Of a stretch of 64,000 bases of DNA, positions 62,203 through 64,000 are shown in pieces (position 1 is the first letter of the stretch; each line of letters begins with the position of its first letter). The stretch lies in contig NZ_OY781365.1 of NCBI RefSeq assembly GCF_963676815.1, positions 5,366,501 through 5,430,500 on the forward strand, given 5' to 3'. A program made the translations under genes and the position numbers. Below the pieces are notes generated by a model. That model saw only the letters and a list, made by a program, of their open reading frames with translations. It was not told the origin of the DNA and did no database searches. The DNA is from an uncultured Draconibacterium sp. Lineage in GTDB: Bacteria > Bacteroidota > Bacteroidia > Bacteroidales > Prolixibacteraceae.

Positions 62203-62488
62203 TTTTTCTGGATTTATTGAATGATTGAAATTTTTGAGTGGATGAATTGGTTTGTGTCTCTATTTGAGAGGCAACTTGAAATATTTTCCTAATTATTTGA
62301 TGGTATTAGCCGCTTAATTAACCAAATAAAATGAAGCCCACCGTATCGATAAAAATAAGGGTACATGTAATTTATTGATTACGAAAAAATCACCATAAAT
62401 ATTAGCCATATTCGTAAAGATTATACAGAAATTATTGTTAGTTACTAATACATATGGTTACGGTGGGCTTTTTCATTTTATAATTTGA
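62203..62488. promoter_or_regulatory. intergenic region with a long-range inverted repeat
   Basis: AAGCCCACCGTA (62334-62345) and TACGGTGGGCTT (62459-62470) are exact complements separated by 113 nt, between the glycosyltransferase stop and the HAD gene start. As RNA it would form a 12-bp stem closing a large loop. It might act as an intra-operon terminator or a target for antitermination. Confidence 0.45.
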
Positions 62489-63583
62489 TCAGACTTTACC
62501 CGTTAAGTTGTATTTATGTGTAATCTTTTCAACTTTAAACATTTCATTGTAGATATTATCTAACTGAAGACAAATAACAGACTGGTTAAATAAATTAGTG
62601 CTCAAGTATATAGATTCTTCAGAAATGGCCATTCTTAATTCTCTGTTTTCTATTATTTTATGAAGCTGCTGTGCCAATTCGTGTATATCACCAGGTTGAA
62701 ATACTAAAGCATTTTTTCCATTTATTAAAACATCAGGTAATCCACCAACAGGAGTTGTTACAACTGGCAAACCATAAGCCCAAGCATCAAGCACTGCCAT
62801 TGGGAACCCTTCAGCATAGCTTGGTAAACAAAACACTGAAGCTTCCTGAAAAGCTTTAGATTTTTCAATGCCATTTATCCAGCCCAAAAAAATTACCTGT
62901 GTATCTATTTTTAGTTCTTTTGCAAGTAACCTGGCTTGCTCAATTTCGCCGTTGCCTGCAAATACTATTTTCCATGCTGGGAATTTGCCGGAAATCCGGG
63001 CAAAAGCTTTTATTAAATCAGCATACCCTTTACGAGCATTAATTGTTCCGGCATACAGAATTTGTCTTTTTCTGTTATGTTTCTTCTTAATGTCTGGTTC
63101 AGTACAAGGGTTATACAGAACTTTTATTTTATTCTCCAGACTAAAAGCGTCAAGAAGTTCTTTCTTCCAATATTCAGATAATACCAGTATTGTATCTGCT
63201 TTTCGGAATAAATAACTGTAAACCATTTTGTACCTGCTATTAATTGTTGTTTTGGGCGAAAATGAATGGAAATGTACAATTGTTTTTTTATGGAATAGAT
63301 AGGCCACAAACAGAAATATAGTTTTTCTTAAAGCAGATGGTGGTTCACTGGTATGGATATGGATTAAATTGTATGAAGGTAGTATGAATAAATAAATGAT
63401 GAAAGACTTTAAAAAGTACATTAATTTATGCAGAAATGATTTGTCAATATGTGTCTCAAGCCATCTGCAGTCATAATTTCTCCATACATCACCAGCTTGG
63501 TGCGATTTTACAACGGATGTAATACCTCCTCTGGTTTTTCGCGAAGTGGCTACAATTAGAACCTTGCTTTTTTTAATAGCCAT
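62489..63583 (-). CDS. family 4 glycosyltransferase
   Basis: 364 residues of GT-B fold. The acceptor half contains VIVATSRKTRGGITSVVK-like residues and FHSFSPKTTINSRYK; the donor half has QILYAGTINARKGYADLIKA, VFAGNGEIEQARLLAKEL and the E-x7-E region SYAEGFPMAVLDAWAYGLPV then TTPVGGLPDVL. It transfers a nucleotide-activated sugar during polysaccharide assembly. Retaining mechanism assumed from the family. Confidence 0.9.
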   Translation of the reverse strand: MAIKKSKVLIVATSRKTRGGITSVVKSHQAGDVWRNYDCRWLETHIDKSFLHKLMYFLKSFIIYLFILPSYNLIHIHTSEPPSALRKTIFLFVAYLFHKKTIVHFHSFSPKTTINSRYKMVYSYLFRKADTILVLSEYWKKELLDAFSLENKIKVLYNPCTEPDIKKKHNRKRQILYAGTINARKGYADLIKAFARISGKFPAWKIVFAGNGEIEQARLLAKELKIDTQVIFLGWINGIEKSKAFQEASVFCLPSYAEGFPMAVLDAWAYGLPVVTTPVGGLPDVLINGKNALVFQPGDIHELAQQLHKIIENRELRMAISEESIYLSTNLFNQSVICLQLDNIYNEMFKVEKITHKYNLTGKV

Positions 63584-63717
63584 AATCTTTGTTTTTCAGT
63601 CATTAACAACAAAACGATTTTTAAAATCATATTGAACAAAAGCTTTGGGAATAACATAAGACTTGAAATTTTGACAGGATTGAGTGTTTGGCACATCTGC
63701 GAGCTTAAATAGAAATA

Positions 63718-64000
63718 TTATTTAAGAAAATTGACTATCTCTTTAACTCGTTTGCAGTAGTATTTTCTGTAATTTTTGTTTAATTCATCTAATGATAAGC
63801 GCTCATCTTCAGGATATAATGCTTTCTCATGTTTTATGATTTCCGATGGGGTGAATTTAAAACCAATAACTTTTGCAGGATTTCCGGCAACAATGGAATA
63901 GGGGGGGCTTGAAAAGCGACAAACTGATCCGGCACCTACAATTGCGCCTCGTTTAATGGTAACACCGGATAAAAGCGTAACATTAGCACCTATCCAAACA
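63718..64000 (-). CDS. hexapeptide-repeat sugar O-acyltransferase, C-terminal part (runs off the window)
   Basis: About 94 residues are visible up to the stop at 63718; the start is beyond the right edge. WIGANVTLLSGVTIKRGAIV then GAGSVCRFSSPPYSIVAGNP and AKVIGFKF show the left-handed beta-helix of LbH acetyltransferases (WbbJ/CatB-like). The helical C-terminal tail is rich in Lys. It likely O-acetylates a sugar of the polysaccharide made by this cluster. Confidence 0.85.
   Translation of the reverse strand, partial: VWIGANVTLLSGVTIKRGAIVGAGSVCRFSSPPYSIVAGNPAKVIGFKFTPSEIIKHEKALYPEDERLSLDELNKNYRKYYCKRVKEIVNFLK

Overview
The window looks like a chromosomal segment of a member of the Bacteroidota, most likely a marine or sediment lineage near Marinilabiliales/Prolixibacteraceae; this is inferred from gene content, not from a marker gene. 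The signs are low GC, two proteins with a C-terminal type IX secretion (T9SS) sorting domain, an UpxY-type NusG paralogue heading a polysaccharide locus, a DUF6090 membrane protein, many lipoproteins, and -7 promoter boxes of the Bacteroidota form TAnnTTTG.

Layout. (1) 1-2364, minus strand: start of a surface polysaccharide operon (small OrfA-like HTH gene, upxY, rfbF, partial rfbG). (2) 2365-7107: a worn mobile region with a solo IS3 end, a structured element, a truncated small gene, a complete IS21-family element (3877-6436) and the N-terminal stump of a tyrosine recombinase, all beside a tRNA-Pro(CGG). (3) 7301-25840: mostly core genes: trmO, a class A PBP, DUF456, a CPBP protease, GtrA, a T9SS-secreted repeat protein, arfB, a Crp/Fnr regulator divergent from a thiol/OsmC operon, a Zn-protease/RimK fusion, a glycine-betaine ABC transporter operon with its own outer-membrane porin, a DUF418 protein and a PQQ-type sugar dehydrogenase. 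(4) 26068-53288, plus strand: an accessory block of alpha/beta hydrolases, small-molecule methyltransferases, a nitroreductase, small membrane proteins and outer-membrane proteins. It carries two large MalT/LAL-type LuxR regulators, a third decayed copy split around an IS3 element, and an AraC regulator. (5) 53838-59189: a 1783-residue T9SS-secreted beta-helix/LamG protein. (6) 59489-64000, minus strand: a second polysaccharide cluster (fcl, gmd, HAD phosphatase, GT4 glycosyltransferase, partial acyltransferase).

How it may work together. The most interesting signal is in block 4. Two long operons (from 29892 and from 43086) each begin with the same inverted repeat, AATCACCC-N4-GGGTGATT. In both, its centre lies exactly 36 bp upstream of a TTTG -7 box, with an extra CACCC half-site just upstream. 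The two LAL regulators lie between and beside these operons and are the obvious candidates for binding it. The block is also full of internal duplications: three LAL copies, two hydrolase-lipoprotein plus outer-membrane-protein cassettes, and two copies of a small membrane protein. That suggests a locally amplified, jointly regulated system of unknown purpose. All functions are read from sequence motifs alone; no searches were run.
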